A stretch of DNA of 11,390 nt, taken from contig JAVVPD010000072.1 of NCBI GenBank assembly GCA_036655975.1, positions 1-11,390 on the forward strand. The letters are read 5' to 3'. The DNA comes from CASQEL01 sp036655975 (GTDB taxonomy: Bacteria > Desulfobacterota > Desulfovibrionia > Desulfovibrionales > Desulfovibrionaceae). A program made the position numbers and the translations under genes. Shown one piece after another: positions 1 through 6,244 of this stretch (position 1 is its first letter; each line of letters begins with the position of its first letter). The notes beneath the pieces were generated by a model, which saw nothing but the letters and a program-made list of their open reading frames with translations, had not been told where the DNA came from and made no database searches.

Positions 1-107
1 CCCCCAATTCAAGGGCAGCGGGAATGGTGATAGGGGCTTGCACAATCCACTGTCCGCATACTCGTTCCGCTTGCAAGCTCCAAACGTACCTCTCGTATTC
101 TGTCCAT
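1..107 (-). pseudogene. IstA-like transposase N-terminus, partial and apparently frameshifted
   Basis: From ATG at 107 the minus strand reads MDRIREVRLELASGTSMRTV, resembling the N-terminal helix-turn-helix start of IS21 IstA transposases (IREVLRL..., SxRxIA). A possible Shine-Dalgarno AAGGTG lies just upstream. The frame then reaches a TGA at 9-11 after about 32 codons. Switching frame near position 45 gives VQAPITIPAALELG, which stays open to the window edge. This is consistent with a frameshifted or decayed transposase gene, or with a sequencing error. Only about 35 residues are visible, so the identity is tentative. The small coding frame could also be fortuitous within the insertion sequence end. 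Confidence 0.4.
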
Positions 108-180
108 TGTTAGCACCTTGTTGACTGCCTCCTTGCGTTTCTTCGCTCAGGAGGGTTTGCCAAAGTGGGTCACTTTTGCA
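1..180 (-). mobile_element. Left end of an IS21-family-like insertion sequence (partial, runs off the window)
   Basis: Read on the minus strand from position 180, the sequence begins TGCAAAAGTGACCCACTT. This resembles the TG-starting termini with a GTGACCCAC motif that I associate with IS21-family elements. About 75 nt inside this end lies an ATG (107) opening a short frame that looks like the helix-turn-helix start of an IstA transposase. On the other side, recognisable homology of the sigma-54 activator starts abruptly at about 181-183, so 180 is the likely junction. The other end, istB and any target duplication lie outside the window. The family assignment rests on motif memory and the junction position, not on an alignment. 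Confidence 0.5.
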
Positions 181-704
181 TGCTGCTCAACTATCGACTC
201 AAGGTTGTTGTGCTGGAAATTCCGCCCTTGCGGGAGCGTAAACAGGATATTTTGCCCCTTGCTCATAATTTTTGGGATTTTTATTGCCAGCGCTACAATA
301 AAAAATTGAACTTCTCCGCTACGTTGAAAAAAATGTTGGAGGCATACCACTGGCCGGGCAATGTGCGTGAGCTAGAGAATGTGGTGCACGCGATTGTGGT
401 GCAGAATACGTGTGCGGAGGACTATGCGGCCTACCTGCTCATGCCTCCGTCAGGGGGGCGGGATGCGGAAGACAAGGTACCGAGCCATGACAGCGGCATG
501 GGAACTGAGGGAAACACCAAAACCTACAAGCAGGCTATGGAAGAATACGAACACCTTCTGCTGACCAGCGCTTTGAAACGCTGTGGCAATTTGCGGACGG
601 CGGCAGAGCACCTGCATATGGACAGGAGTACCCTATTCAGAAAATTGCAAGCCCTGAAAGCGGCAGGCTATCCCGTAATGACGCAAAAGTGCAAAAGGCA
701 GTAG
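181..704 (+). pseudogene. Sigma-54-dependent transcriptional activator, 5'-truncated (end of AAA+ domain plus Fis-type HTH)
   Basis: The frame encodes the last part of a bacterial enhancer-binding protein of the NtrC type. LLNYRLKVVVLEIPPLRERK matches the conserved stretch near the end of the sigma-54 AAA+ domain. WPGNVRELENVV is the sensor II region. The C-terminus (from about YKQAMEEYEHLLL) is a Fis-type helix-turn-helix, with NLRTAAEHLHMDRSTLFRKL as the DNA-binding helices. Walker A, the GAFTGA loop, Walker B and any sensory domain are missing. The frame is open back to 114, but that part belongs to the adjoining insertion-sequence end. A GTG at 165 could in principle start a 179-residue protein, but without the ATPase core it could not activate sigma-54 promoters. 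It is probably an insertion-inactivated gene whose 5' half lies beyond the element, outside the window. Confidence 0.8.
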
Positions 705-742
705 CGTCATTTTACGTTGAAAGGGCCCCGATAATTTGGGAG

Positions 743-766
743 TAGGCGGGATTTACTCCCGCCGTA
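743..766. repeat. Repeated intergenic hairpin, copy 1
   Basis: A perfect 7-bp stem, GGCGGGA (745-751) and TCCCGCC (757-763), encloses the loop TTTAC and is flanked by TA and GTA. The same element, with the same loop and flanks but stem GGCGAAA/TTTCGCC, occurs at 7623-7646. Both copies lie between convergent genes. No T-tract follows on either strand, so it is not a standard intrinsic terminator, though it may protect or define the 3' ends of the two converging transcripts. GGGAGTA (738-744) could also pair with part of the right arm in an alternative fold. Confidence 0.7.
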
Positions 767-786
767 AGTGACCGACTGTGCTTACT

Positions 787-2973
787 TTATAACAATTCCC
801 CTTCCCAATTGAACAGGCCTGCGCGGCGCACTTCGGGCAGCGCGGCGGGCGGGGATTCTTGCAGGTGCGCGAAAAAGCTGTAGCCTGCGTTTTCCAGTTC
901 TGGGCGTTTCTCGGTAAGGTCAAGGGGCCAAGCGGGGTAGAGCCACAGGTTGGGGCCGTAGTTGCGGGCCCAGAAGACTTCGCCCTTGGGGCTGGCAAAG
1001 GGTTCGTTGGGCTTAATGCCAGACAAGCCAAAGCGGGAGATGCCCACAGGCCAGAAACCGGAAATAACCATGCCAAGGGCTAAAGAACTTTGGCGGGGCA
1101 GGGCGAGGAATTCGGCGCGGGGCAGTTCTGGGGAAACAAAGGCCCCCGTGAAGCCCATTTTTTCTAAAGCGGCGATAAAGGTGGGGTTGGCGACATTGCA
1201 AAAGGGGCCGGCAAGCACGTCCAGACCGGGGACATTGCGGAAAAACTCCATCTGCCATGGGGAATTGCACACAAAGTGTTTAGCCCCGTTGCGGATAAGA
1301 TTATGGACGAGCCGGGCAATAACTGGTTCTTCTTCAGGCCAAATAACGGGCGGCAGCCACCACGAAACTTTGGGTACGATGGTGCGCGAAAGTTCCTGAG
1401 CGGCTTTGGGGGCTAGCCAGAGGGCCATAAGGGTGTTTTTGCTGCCCTTGGTTTCTCGGCCCATGGGCACGGTGGAGCGCACCAGAATATCAGGGCGCTT
1501 GCGGGCTTTGATGGGTGTGGGCAGGGTGGGCGCGCTGGTAATGGCGGTGCCTGTCACCGATTTACAGCGGCTTAATTCGCCTTCCCACTGGCGGAGAATC
1601 TGCATGAGTGCCGGTTCACGACGGTCAATGAGATAGACGGAGGTGCCTGCTTTGGGGGTTTTGTGTTTGGGCAGGCGCAGCATCAGCGTACCGGCTTTGG
1701 GAATACCCTTGGTAACGGGCAGGGTGGTGTGCCACGATTCGTCTTCAACGCCAATACGTAAATAGTCTTGCGGCAGCAGCTCAATACGGGTTTTAATGGC
1801 CGCCACCCCTTCGGGGCTAAGGCTCACTTTGCCGATGAGCAGGCCGGAGCTGGTTTGGTCGTCGGGGGCGGTGGGGCCGTTACTGTGCTGGGGCAGAAAG
1901 CGTGCCCGCGTGGGAATGCGCCCAAGAGCCATAGCTAAAATACCCTCGGCGGTCTTACGGACTTTGGGGTCATGGGGATTATCGCGCAACATGCGGTAGG
2001 CGGTGACGACATGGAATACGTAGTGGGGGCCTTTTTTGCGGCCTTCGATTTTCCATGAATGCAGGTGTGGAATTTCGAGAAGGGTTTTGGCGAGCACGTC
2101 CAGCGAAAGATCCAGACAAGAGAAATAGCGCCCACTCCGGGGCTTGCCGGGGGAGCGTAAGGGGCGGGTGCTGGCGCGTGCCTCACGGTTTTCATTGGCG
2201 GCGGCGCGTCCGCCTCTTCCCGTATTTTTGGCAGCCGCAGATTGCGCGGCCTGCTGGGCGGCTTTGGCAAGGGTGTGTGGGTTGTCGCGCCCGCCACTTT
2301 TGCCGCCTTGGCGGTACACACGGCGGCACGGCTGCACACAGCGCCCGCGCAAACCGCTTTTGCCGCCCATGTAGCTGGACCAGTAGCAGCGGCCCGACAC
2401 GCAATAGCACAAGGCCCCGTGCACAAAGGTTTCAAGGCACAGGCCTTCGGGACAGGCATCAGACATGACTTTGATTTCGTCAATGGACAATTCGCGGGGC
2501 AAAATCACGCGGTGCGCGCCCAGATTGTGGGCCGCCACCAGCCCAGAAGGGTGCGTGATATTTGCCAGCGTGGACAAATGCAATTCGCCACTAAAGCCTG
2601 CCTGTTGCGCTAAACTGAGCATGGCAAGATCCTGCACGATGAGGGCATCGGGGTGCACGTCACGTTCAAGGCGCGCCACAAGGTGATAAGCGCTGGTCAG
2701 GTCGTCGGCTTTGACGAGGGTATTCATGGCAACGTACACGCGGCGTTCTTTCTTGTGCGCGAGATCGACCAAGCGGGAAAGATCGGTTGCGCCGAAATTT
2801 TCGGCCTGCATGCGGGCGGAAAAGTGTTTGAGTCCTAAATATACGGCGTCCGCACCCGCAGCAAGGGCCGCCAGAAAGGAGGGGCCGTCACCTGCAGGGG
2901 CGAGGATTTCAGGGAGGATCAGCGGTGTTTCAAGAGGCGTGTCCCCCGTAGGGGTGGAAAGTGGGGCATTCAT
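787..2973 (-). CDS. U32-family protein (RlhA/TrhP-like, 'peptidase U32')
   Basis: A 728-residue protein of the U32 family. Studied members (RlhA, TrhP) hydroxylate RNA bases, and others are annotated as collagenase-like peptidases. The N-terminus has ILAPAGDGPSFLAALAAGADAVYLGLK (residues 23-49). The cluster HGALCYCVSGRCYW...GRCVQPCRR (185-218) has five cysteines (189, 191, 196, 212, 216), the region proposed to hold an Fe-S cluster in this family. SWKIEGRKKGPHYV (306-319) is the conserved KIEGR motif. Residues about 222-281 form a Gly/Ala/Arg/Lys-rich low-complexity insert. The C-terminal half (about 515-728) is a second domain typical of long U32 proteins. I chose ATG at 2973 because family homology begins soon after it. 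The frame stays open to 3162, but that would overlap the upstream epimerase gene. No strong Shine-Dalgarno is seen. The gene lies 61 nt downstream of the epimerase gene on the same strand and is probably cotranscribed. The substrate cannot be told. Confidence 0.88.
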   Translation of the reverse strand: MNAPLSTPTGDTPLETPLILPEILAPAGDGPSFLAALAAGADAVYLGLKHFSARMQAENFGATDLSRLVDLAHKKERRVYVAMNTLVKADDLTSAYHLVARLERDVHPDALIVQDLAMLSLAQQAGFSGELHLSTLANITHPSGLVAAHNLGAHRVILPRELSIDEIKVMSDACPEGLCLETFVHGALCYCVSGRCYWSSYMGGKSGLRGRCVQPCRRVYRQGGKSGGRDNPHTLAKAAQQAAQSAAAKNTGRGGRAAANENREARASTRPLRSPGKPRSGRYFSCLDLSLDVLAKTLLEIPHLHSWKIEGRKKGPHYVFHVVTAYRMLRDNPHDPKVRKTAEGILAMALGRIPTRARFLPQHSNGPTAPDDQTSSGLLIGKVSLSPEGVAAIKTRIELLPQDYLRIGVEDESWHTTLPVTKGIPKAGTLMLRLPKHKTPKAGTSVYLIDRREPALMQILRQWEGELSRCKSVTGTAITSAPTLPTPIKARKRPDILVRSTVPMGRETKGSKNTLMALWLAPKAAQELSRTIVPKVSWWLPPVIWPEEEPVIARLVHNLIRNGAKHFVCNSPWQMEFFRNVPGLDVLAGPFCNVANPTFIAALEKMGFTGAFVSPELPRAEFLALPRQSSLALGMVISGFWPVGISRFGLSGIKPNEPFASPKGEVFWARNYGPNLWLYPAWPLDLTEKRPELENAGYSFFAHLQESPPAALPEVRRAGLFNWEGELL

Positions 2974-3018
2974 GGGTATCTTTGGGTAAAATGTGAGAGA
3001 ATTAAAGCCTTTTGCTAT

Positions 3019-3038
3019 TGGAATCAAAAATGCTTTAA
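3019..3038 (-). repeat. 20-nt perfect repeat, copy 1 (3' end of the epimerase gene)
   Basis: TGGAATCAAAAATGCTTTAA (plus strand) occurs here and again, identically, at 7667-7686. On the minus strand this copy begins at the epimerase stop codon (TAA at 3035-3037), while the second copy begins 10 nt after the porin stop. In this copy TTAAAGC can also pair with GGCTTTAA about 25 nt further downstream, giving a loose hairpin between the epimerase and U32 genes. Confidence 0.65.
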
Positions 3039-4042
3039 AGCGTGTAATAGTCTTTATACCAGCGCACAAAGGCTTCGATGCCGTCGGCGAGCTGGGTTGC
3101 AGGGCTGAAGCCGGTGTCGCGGCTAAGGTCGTCAATGTTGGCGTAGGTGGCTTCCACATCACCGGGCTGCATGGGCAGAAAATTCTTTTGCGCGCTTAGG
3201 CCTAAAGCGTGTTCAAGGGTGCTGATGAAATCGCCAAGGGCCACCGTGTTGTTGTTGCCAATGTTGTAAATATGCCACGGGGCGGAACTGGTGGCAGGGT
3301 CGGGCTGGGCGGGATTCCAGTGGGGATTAGCCGTGGCGGGGCGGGCCATAACCCGCACTACGCCTTCGATGATATCGTCAATATAGGTGAAGTCGCGGCG
3401 CATCTGCCCGTTATTGAACACATTAATGGGCTTACCCTGCATAATGGCGGTGGTAAAAAGGTGCAGGGCCATATCGGGGCGGCCCCACGGGCCGTATACG
3501 GTAAAAAAGCGTAGGCCCGTGCAGGGCAGATGATACAGGTGACTGTAGGTGTGGGCCATGAGCTCGCCCGATTTTTTGGTGGCGGCATAGAGGCTGACGG
3601 GGTGATCCACATTGTGGTGTACGGAAAAAGGCTGTGTGGTGTTAAGCCCATACACCGAGCTGGACGAGGCAAAAATCAGGTGCTGCACTTTATGGTGGCG
3701 ACAGCCCTCAAGTATATTGCCAAAGCCCACAAGGTTGGACTGGATGTAGGAGCGCGGGTTCTCCAAACTGTAGCGTACCCCCGCCTGTGCCGCAAGATTA
3801 ACCACATGGGTGAAACCTTCGGCGGCGAACAGGGCGTCCACAAGGGGGGCGTCGGCCATATCGGCGCGTACAAAACGGAAGGCCGGGTGCGGGGTGAGCT
3901 GTTTGAGGCGGTCTTCTTTTAACTGCACGTCGTAGTAGGCATTACAGTTATCCAGCCCCACAACGCTGTGCCCTTCACGCAATAAGCGCTGGGCGAGATG
4001 AAAGCCAATAAAGCCTGCCGCGCCGGTAACTAAAACATGCAT
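3035..4042 (-). CDS. UDP-glucuronate 4-epimerase-type NAD-dependent epimerase (extended SDR)
   Basis: A 335-residue cytoplasmic sugar-nucleotide epimerase. The Rossmann NAD-binding motif GAAGFIG is at residues 7-13, and an acidic residue (D31) ends the second strand. The serine cluster ASSSSVYG (125-132) and the catalytic YAATK (Y152, K156) are present. The downstream segments RFFTVYGPWGRPDMALHLF and MRRDFTYIDDIIEGV, together with the early DNCNAYYDVQLKEDRL, are the pattern of the CapI/LspL/GAE group, which interconverts UDP-glucuronate and UDP-galacturonate for capsule, LPS or exopolysaccharide. The length is normal for the family. The ATG at 4042 is preceded by a good Shine-Dalgarno (GGAAGGGA). 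The gene appears to lead a two-gene unit with the U32 gene and is divergent from the lectin-like gene, with a shared control region of about 180 bp. A related 4-epimerase substrate cannot be excluded. Confidence 0.87.
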   Translation of the reverse strand: MHVLVTGAAGFIGFHLAQRLLREGHSVVGLDNCNAYYDVQLKEDRLKQLTPHPAFRFVRADMADAPLVDALFAAEGFTHVVNLAAQAGVRYSLENPRSYIQSNLVGFGNILEGCRHHKVQHLIFASSSSVYGLNTTQPFSVHHNVDHPVSLYAATKKSGELMAHTYSHLYHLPCTGLRFFTVYGPWGRPDMALHLFTTAIMQGKPINVFNNGQMRRDFTYIDDIIEGVVRVMARPATANPHWNPAQPDPATSSAPWHIYNIGNNNTVALGDFISTLEHALGLSAQKNFLPMQPGDVEATYANIDDLSRDTGFSPATQLADGIEAFVRWYKDYYTL

Positions 4043-4061
4043 ATACGTCCCTTCCTGCCTG

Positions 4062-4082
4062 ATATTCAGTAAAAATGAATAT
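4062..4082. promoter_or_regulatory. Palindrome at the predicted epimerase transcription start (possible operator)
   Basis: ATATTCA (4062-4068) and TGAATAT (4076-4082) form a perfect 7-bp inverted repeat with a 7-nt spacer. It lies immediately downstream of the predicted -10 element of the epimerase promoter, where a repressor site would block transcription. It is AT-rich, so chance is a real possibility, and no regulator gene is adjacent. Confidence 0.3.
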
Positions 4083-4083
4083 T

Positions 4084-4112
4084 AGTATATGTCACAAGCG
4101 CGTAAGTAGCAA
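4084..4112 (-). promoter_or_regulatory. Sigma-70-type promoter for the epimerase/U32 unit
   Basis: On the minus strand, TTGCTA (plus 4107-4112) is separated by exactly 17 nt from TATACT (plus 4084-4089). Transcription would start around 4077, giving a short leader of about 35 nt with the Shine-Dalgarno of the epimerase gene. Confidence 0.45.
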
Positions 4113-4161
4113 GCTGGCGAAACTGGCGACAGGGGCACCGTTTAGCAGTAGACAAACTGTA

Positions 4162-4167
4162 TATAAT
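4162..4167 (+). promoter_or_regulatory. Possible -10 element for the beta-trefoil gene
   Basis: TATAAT is a perfect -10 consensus, 53 nt upstream of the ATG at 4221. No good -35 hexamer sits 16-18 nt upstream (the sequence there is GTTTAG-like). It is therefore a weak prediction based on the -10 alone, in an AT-rich stretch between divergent genes. Confidence 0.3.
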
Positions 4168-4220
4168 TTCATAGTTATAAACAATATGCCCGCGAAGAAA
4201 ATAACGACAAGGAGTCAATT

Positions 4221-4877
4221 ATGCTGAAAGGACATGCCTATCATTGGGCAGCTCTTATGCTCTTTTTTCTATTGCTGGGGAGCAGTGAGCACAGTAGGGC
4301 CGCAGGGCCGGTATTGCGTGACGGGATTTACATTATTCAAATGGCGGGAAGTGACATGACCGCTGCCGCCACCTCTGAGGCGGTGCAGTCCCCCATGATA
4401 TTGTGGCCCTATCGGCCCACAGCCACATGGGCATTTCGCCATGAGGGGAATAATGTGTACACCGTCCGAACCAACAGCACCCTGTTGGACGGGCAGGGGG
4501 CCCGCACTGGGGGTTCTGTAACCATTACGCGCCCGCATAAGGGGGACAGCCAGCGGTGGAAATTGAAACGTGTGGGGCAATGCTACCAATTTATCAATGT
4601 GCAAACCGGGCGGGCCATGGAATTGGGGAACGGTCGGCGGGTGAAGGGGAGCCGATTGCAAGGCAACACCCCCACGGATTCGATGGACCAACTTTTTTGT
4701 ATTCAGCGGTCCACGGCTCCCCGTTTTTGCGGTGGTAACGGTAAAGGCGGGGATAAGAGCTATGATCAGGATGAGAACTCGCCGAAGAATTATGAAAAGG
4801 GCAACAGGCCTTCCCGTCGCCAGCAAGATGACCTCGGTGAATTGATTAATTCCTTTAGTAATAGCGGAGATAAGTAA
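4221..4877 (+). CDS. Exported protein with a ricin-type beta-trefoil (lectin-like) domain
   Basis: A 218-residue protein with a signal peptide: hydrophobic core ALMLFFLLLG at 11-20, and probable cleavage after about SRAA (28). Residues about 33-163 look like one ricin-B/RICIN-type trefoil. GIYIIQMA opens the first repeat, and the repeats end in ATWAFR (68-73), QRWKLK (111-116, a clear QxW motif) and MDQLFCIQ (155-162). Such domains usually bind carbohydrate in secreted or surface proteins. Three cysteines (121, 160, 170) remain after the signal peptide. The tail (about 170-218) is Gly/Lys/Asp/Asn-rich and probably disordered. The start is supported by AAGGAG 7 nt before the ATG. The gene is the first of four exported-protein genes on this strand. 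No catalytic domain is attached, so it may be a stand-alone binding protein. The ligand is unknown. Confidence 0.72.
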   Translation: MLKGHAYHWAALMLFFLLLGSSEHSRAAGPVLRDGIYIIQMAGSDMTAAATSEAVQSPMILWPYRPTATWAFRHEGNNVYTVRTNSTLLDGQGARTGGSVTITRPHKGDSQRWKLKRVGQCYQFINVQTGRAMELGNGRRVKGSRLQGNTPTDSMDQLFCIQRSTAPRFCGGNGKGGDKSYDQDENSPKNYEKGNRPSRRQQDDLGELINSFSNSGDK

Positions 4878-4902
4878 GGGGCCAGACGGTGCCCACTGCT
4901 TA

Positions 4903-4931
4903 TTGACAACTGTTCTTTCTTATCTTACTGA
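4903..4931 (+). promoter_or_regulatory. Possible promoter of the small exported protein gene
   Basis: A perfect -35 hexamer, TTGACA (4903-4908), lies between the beta-trefoil stop and the small gene. At 17-nt spacing the -10 is TACTGA (4926-4931), which is poor. An alternative TATACG at 4946-4951 lies too far away for the same -35. Confidence 0.3.
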
Positions 4932-4979
4932 ATTTTAACCTAGCCTATACGGTTGGTCACCTTTAACATGGAGTCGAAT

Positions 4980-5267
4980 ATGAGAATGAGTAGAGCAACA
5001 AGCATACTGTCACTCGCCCTTTGTTTAGTGTTAGGTACCGCCGGCGCGGGCTTGGCTGCCTCGTTTGGTGAAGTGGCAGGTGGGGTAAAAACCCTGACTG
5101 AATCTGCTAAAGATGTGAACGACATCAGTAAAGACCAAAAACAGACTCCTCAAGCGGGTGTTTCTAGCCAGAAGTCCTCGAAAAAGGCTTCTGACTGTTC
5201 AAAGCCCGCAAAGTCTACCAAGAGAGCTCCTGCCCCTAAACAGGAAGAACGTGTTCGTGGTGGCTAG
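4980..5267 (+). CDS. Small exported protein with Lys/Ser/Pro-rich cationic tail, unknown function
   Basis: A 95-residue protein. The N-terminus MRMSRATSILSLALCLVLG is a signal peptide, with probable cleavage after GAGLA at about residue 26. The mature part starts with an amphipathic stretch (SFGEVAGGVKTLTESAKDV, about 28-46) and ends in a basic, low-complexity tail rich in Lys, Ser, Pro and Gln (about 53-95), with one cysteine at 73. I chose ATG at 4980 because GGAG lies 6 nt upstream of it. In-frame starts at 4953 (GTG) and 4968 would place charged and extra residues before the signal peptide. I do not recognise the family. The tail could bind anionic polymers such as DNA, LPS or peptidoglycan, but that is inferred from charge only. 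The gene sits between the beta-trefoil gene and the beta-lactamase gene and is closed by the hairpin at 5310-5345. Confidence 0.65.
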   Translation: MRMSRATSILSLALCLVLGTAGAGLAASFGEVAGGVKTLTESAKDVNDISKDQKQTPQAGVSSQKSSKKASDCSKPAKSTKRAPAPKQEERVRGG

Positions 5268-5309
5268 TTTTTTTTAGTAATGTAAGTACAGTATACGCGA
5301 ATGAGATGT

Positions 5310-5345
5310 CCAGCAGGGGTGTTATGCCCCTGCTGGTGGGTTTTT
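5310..5345 (+). terminator. Intrinsic terminator abutting the beta-lactamase ribosome binding site
   Basis: A perfect 10-bp stem, CCAGCAGGGG (5310-5319) and CCCCTGCTGG (5327-5336), has a 7-nt loop and is followed after TGGG by TTTTT (5341-5345). It fits an intrinsic terminator for the upstream genes. Only 2 nt separate the T-tract from the start of the beta-lactamase Shine-Dalgarno region, so there is no room for a promoter between them. Expression of the next gene must pass through or include this hairpin. Confidence 0.75.
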
Positions 5346-5360
5346 ATAAGGGGGAAATAC

Positions 5361-6236
5361 ATGCTGCGCGTGTTTATAGGAAGTGTTTGTACTGTAGCGC
5401 TGTATTTCTCCACTCTGCACATCGCCTTTGCTTCACCGCCTTACGACACCTTTGTGGAAAAGGTGGCTGCACTGGAACAGCACTATGGGGGGCGCCTTGG
5501 TGTTGCTCTGTACCGTACCAAGGACGACACCTGGTACACGTATCGGGGCGATGAACGTTTTCCCTTGTGCAGTGTGTTCAAGGTCGTGGCGGTGGCAGAC
5601 TTGCTCAAGCGTTCAGAAAGTGATCCCGCCTTGTTGCAAACCCGATTTCCCGTGCAGGAAAACGCTATTCTTCCTTTTTCTTTTGCGATCAGAAAATACC
5701 TAAAAAGTGGCATCAGCCTGAAGGAAATTGCCGAGTCTTGTCTTGTGGTTAGTGACAACACTGCTGCCAATATGTTGTTGCGCGCCCTGGGCGGCCCCGC
5801 TGCGGTGACAGCCTTTGCCCATGCCTTGGGCCATACGGAATTTAGACTTGATCGATGGGAAATGGAGATGAATGATTCCACTCCCGGTGATGAGCGCGAT
5901 ACCGTAAGTCCCCTTGCTATGACCAAGCTTCTGCACAAAATTGTGTTGGGTGATGTCTTGGCAGCTTCCACACGCGCCCAACTTACGCGGTGGATGATCA
6001 ATTGCATGACGGGTGAAAAAAGATTGGCAGCGGGTACGCCCCGGGCGTGGACGGTGGCACAAAAAACCGGCACGGGTGATTACGGCACCACCAATGCCAT
6101 TGGCGTGTTGTGGCCTCCGGTGGGCTATCCGCTGGTGCTGTCGGTATTTTATACCCAAGATTCTGTGGACGCTGAAGCCAGAAGCGATCTTATTGCGACC
6201 ATAGCTCAATTGGCAACCCAACCCCAGCAGGATTGA
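5361..6236 (+). CDS. bla: Class A (serine) beta-lactamase, exported
   Basis: A 291-residue periplasmic enzyme hydrolysing beta-lactam rings. The signal peptide is residues 1-24 (cleavage after IAFA). All class A motifs are present: SVFK (S71 nucleophile, K74), SDN at 131-133, the omega-loop RWEMEMN with E167 and N171, and KTGTGDYGTTN from K235. A Cys precedes the catalytic Ser, as in CTX-M enzymes, but there is no partner Cys after KTGT, so the KPC/NmcA-type disulfide is absent. The KTGxGxYGTTN box and an Arg near residue 274 recall the CTX-M/DES branch, and DES-1 is a known Desulfovibrio enzyme. The actual spectrum cannot be read from this. I chose ATG at 5361 because AAGGGGGA precedes it. 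The frame is open back to 5301, but that would read through the terminator hairpin and make an odd N-terminus before a clean signal peptide. The stop lies 8 nt before the next gene, implying co-expression. Confidence 0.93.
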   Translation: MLRVFIGSVCTVALYFSTLHIAFASPPYDTFVEKVAALEQHYGGRLGVALYRTKDDTWYTYRGDERFPLCSVFKVVAVADLLKRSESDPALLQTRFPVQENAILPFSFAIRKYLKSGISLKEIAESCLVVSDNTAANMLLRALGGPAAVTAFAHALGHTEFRLDRWEMEMNDSTPGDERDTVSPLAMTKLLHKIVLGDVLAASTRAQLTRWMINCMTGEKRLAAGTPRAWTVAQKTGTGDYGTTNAIGVLWPPVGYPLVLSVFYTQDSVDAEARSDLIATIAQLATQPQQD

Positions 6237-6244
6237 ACGTAGGC

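Noticed and set aside
1935..2483. Overlapping frames on both strands in the GC-rich part of the U32 gene
   Set aside because: These Ala/Arg/Pro-rich shadow frames arise from high GC and low complexity in the real coding frame, with no recognisable domains.
2974..3162. Extended N-terminus of the U32 gene (63 more residues from a start at 3162)
   Set aside because: It would overlap the epimerase gene by over 120 nt, and its residues are a shadow of that gene and of the 20-nt repeat. Family homology begins after ATG at 2973.
5301..5360. Beta-lactamase start at 5301
   Set aside because: It would translate through the terminator hairpin and put 20 odd residues before a clean signal peptide. ATG 5361 has a proper Shine-Dalgarno.
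5483..6073. Long minus-strand open frame opposite the beta-lactamase gene
   Set aside because: It is antisense to a gene with all class A motifs and shows no family features of its own. It is a codon-bias shadow.
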